Assembly: GCA_964411885.1 (NCBI GenBank)
Contig: CAYPMK010000015.1
Span: 1-32,729 of the forward strand
Direction of reading: 5' to 3'
Length of the DNA: 32,729 bases
Source: JAKLHL01 sp964411885
GTDB taxonomy: Bacteria; Bdellovibrionota; JAFGOL01
Below the pieces are notes generated by a model. The model was not told the DNA's origin. It saw only the letters and a program-made list of their open reading frames with translations, and ran no database searches. Each line of letters starts with the position of its first letter. Within the stretch, counting starts at the first letter, position 1. Shown one piece after another: positions 32,281-32,729 of this stretch. The position numbers and the translations under genes are program-made.

Positions 32281-32435
32281 GATATTTAATAAATATATAT
32301 TTTAGGACACGTTGTCCCTATGGAGCCTGATATCCATAGGGCAACTGAGTCTCTCACTCCATCTTAACCCTCCCTGTACGGTCGGCTTAAGCTGTCGCTC
32401 CGAGAGCGTCCTAAAATATATATTTATTAAATATC
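32281..32435. repeat. 155-bp element: 28-bp perfect inverted arms around a multi-hairpin core
   Basis: The arms 32281-32308 and 32408-32435 are exact reverse complements over 28 bp and AT-rich except for GGAC/GTCC at their inner ends. The 99-nt core is clearly richer in G+C. It can fold into hairpins: GTTG-CCCTATGGA (32311-32324, one bulged T at 32315) with TCCATAGGGCAAC (32333-32345); GAGT/ACTC (32347-32359); a bulged CTTAA-CC/GG-C-TTAAG (32363-32391); and GCTC/GAGC (32397-32407). This is the shape of a multibranch structured RNA or a MITE-like palindromic element. No T-run follows either end, so it is not a canonical terminator. No second copy was seen in the window. Confidence 0.8.
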
Positions 32436-32729
32436 AGACGAGATAATTGGTCCGATGCTGAAGACGCTAACCTTTCCCTTGGTTACCTTGTAGGCAAGAC
32501 TTATATCTAAGCCCAATTTAGTCGTATCTGTTATTTCAAATAAAACACCTGCACTTACTTTAACACCGACAGCACCAACAGAGCTTAATCCTTTCACTTT
32601 CCAATAGTTGTAGCCAAAACCAAATTTAAAGTAGGAATATGGCATATCTACTTTTACTTCTGGTCCAGCGAGTAGATTGTAGTACCAAACTCCTTTTGCC
32701 AATGCTGTTGAATAATCTATTCCAGCTCC
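32427..32729 (-). CDS. outer-membrane beta-barrel-like protein, partial (5' end outside window)
   Basis: The frame is open to the window edge and gives the last 100 residues of a protein. It shows alternating strands rich in Gly, Tyr, Val and Lys: 'LLAGPEVKVDMPYSYFKFGFGYNYWKVKG', 'GAVGVKVSAGVLFEITDTTKLGLDISLAYKV'. This resembles the C-terminal half of a small barrel. It ends 'FSIGPIISSDI' without the usual terminal aromatic, and the last two residues and the stop lie in the right arm of the inverted-repeat element. The 3' end may therefore have been reshaped by that element. Family not recognised. Confidence 0.65.
   Translation of the reverse strand, partial: GAGIDYSTALAKGVWYYNLLAGPEVKVDMPYSYFKFGFGYNYWKVKGLSSVGAVGVKVSAGVLFEITDTTKLGLDISLAYKVTKGKVSVFSIGPIISSDI

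Noticed and set aside
32311..32345. Retron msr-msd or integron attC identity for the core of the 155-bp element
   Set aside because: No reverse transcriptase or integrase is in the window and the conserved attC boxes are not visible.
32281..32435. Reading the long inverted repeat as an ordinary bidirectional terminator between tkt and the partial gene
   Set aside because: No T-run follows the stem on either strand and the 99-nt folded core is far larger than a terminator loop.

Overview
The window is 32.7 kb of densely packed, AT-rich bacterial chromosome, by eye about one third G+C. It comes from a diderm, because it carries bamD, pal, a CpoB/YbgF-like gene, lgt, a PilQ secretin and several outer-membrane beta-barrels. 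A ferredoxin-dependent 2-oxoacid oxidoreductase, butyrate kinase/phosphotransbutyrylase and a class I Fe-S fumarase point to an anaerobic, fermentative or amino-acid-oxidising lifestyle. The sigma factor resembles the RpoH-like sigma factors of delta-type proteobacteria. I cannot assign a phylum from sequence alone. No rRNA, tRNA, CRISPR array, transposase or prophage was seen.

Layout. 1-4.8 kb: the tail of a WG-repeat protein, a SulP transporter, a small RRM protein, a mini Smr-like protein, two beta-barrel proteins around a short-chain dehydrogenase, and a small HNH nuclease. 4.8-11.8 kb: one apparent operon with ferredoxin, alpha subunit and fused beta-gamma subunit of a Vor/Kor-type oxidoreductase, then butyrate kinase, phosphate butyryltransferase, a DedA protein and a D-aminoacylase-like protein that has lost its metal ligands. 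The first five genes form an ATP-yielding route from 2-oxoacid to acyl-CoA, acyl phosphate and acid. 11.8-13.4 kb (minus): lgt overlapping an RpoH-like sigma gene. 13.5-16.9 kb: asnS, rimO and a protein with a basic first half and an acidic second half. 16.9-18.25 kb (minus): fumarase alpha and beta.

18.4-23.7 kb: a protein carrying only DnaA domain I, then bamD, a TPR gene, pal, cpoB-like, tsaD and rsmA. A terminator-like hairpin lies inside the first codons of cpoB. 23.7-29.1 kb: a roughly 8% G+C spacer, a small HTH gene and pilMNOPQ, the alignment and secretin part of a type IV pilus or related machine; its motors and pilins are not in the window. 29.1-32.7 kb: a convergent TPR gene, transketolase, and a 155-bp element with 28-bp perfect inverted arms around a GC-richer, multi-hairpin core, ending against a partial outer-membrane protein gene.

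The strongest candidates for something undescribed are the 155-bp element at 32281-32435, the DnaA-domain-I-only protein, the metal-ligand-less amidohydrolase and the basic/acidic protein. Pro-Gly pairs also avoid CCA/CCT codons, and CCWGG is rare, which hints at a CCWGG-specific methylation or restriction history. Several starts were moved downstream to GTG, TTG or ATG codons that follow clear Shine-Dalgarno sequences.
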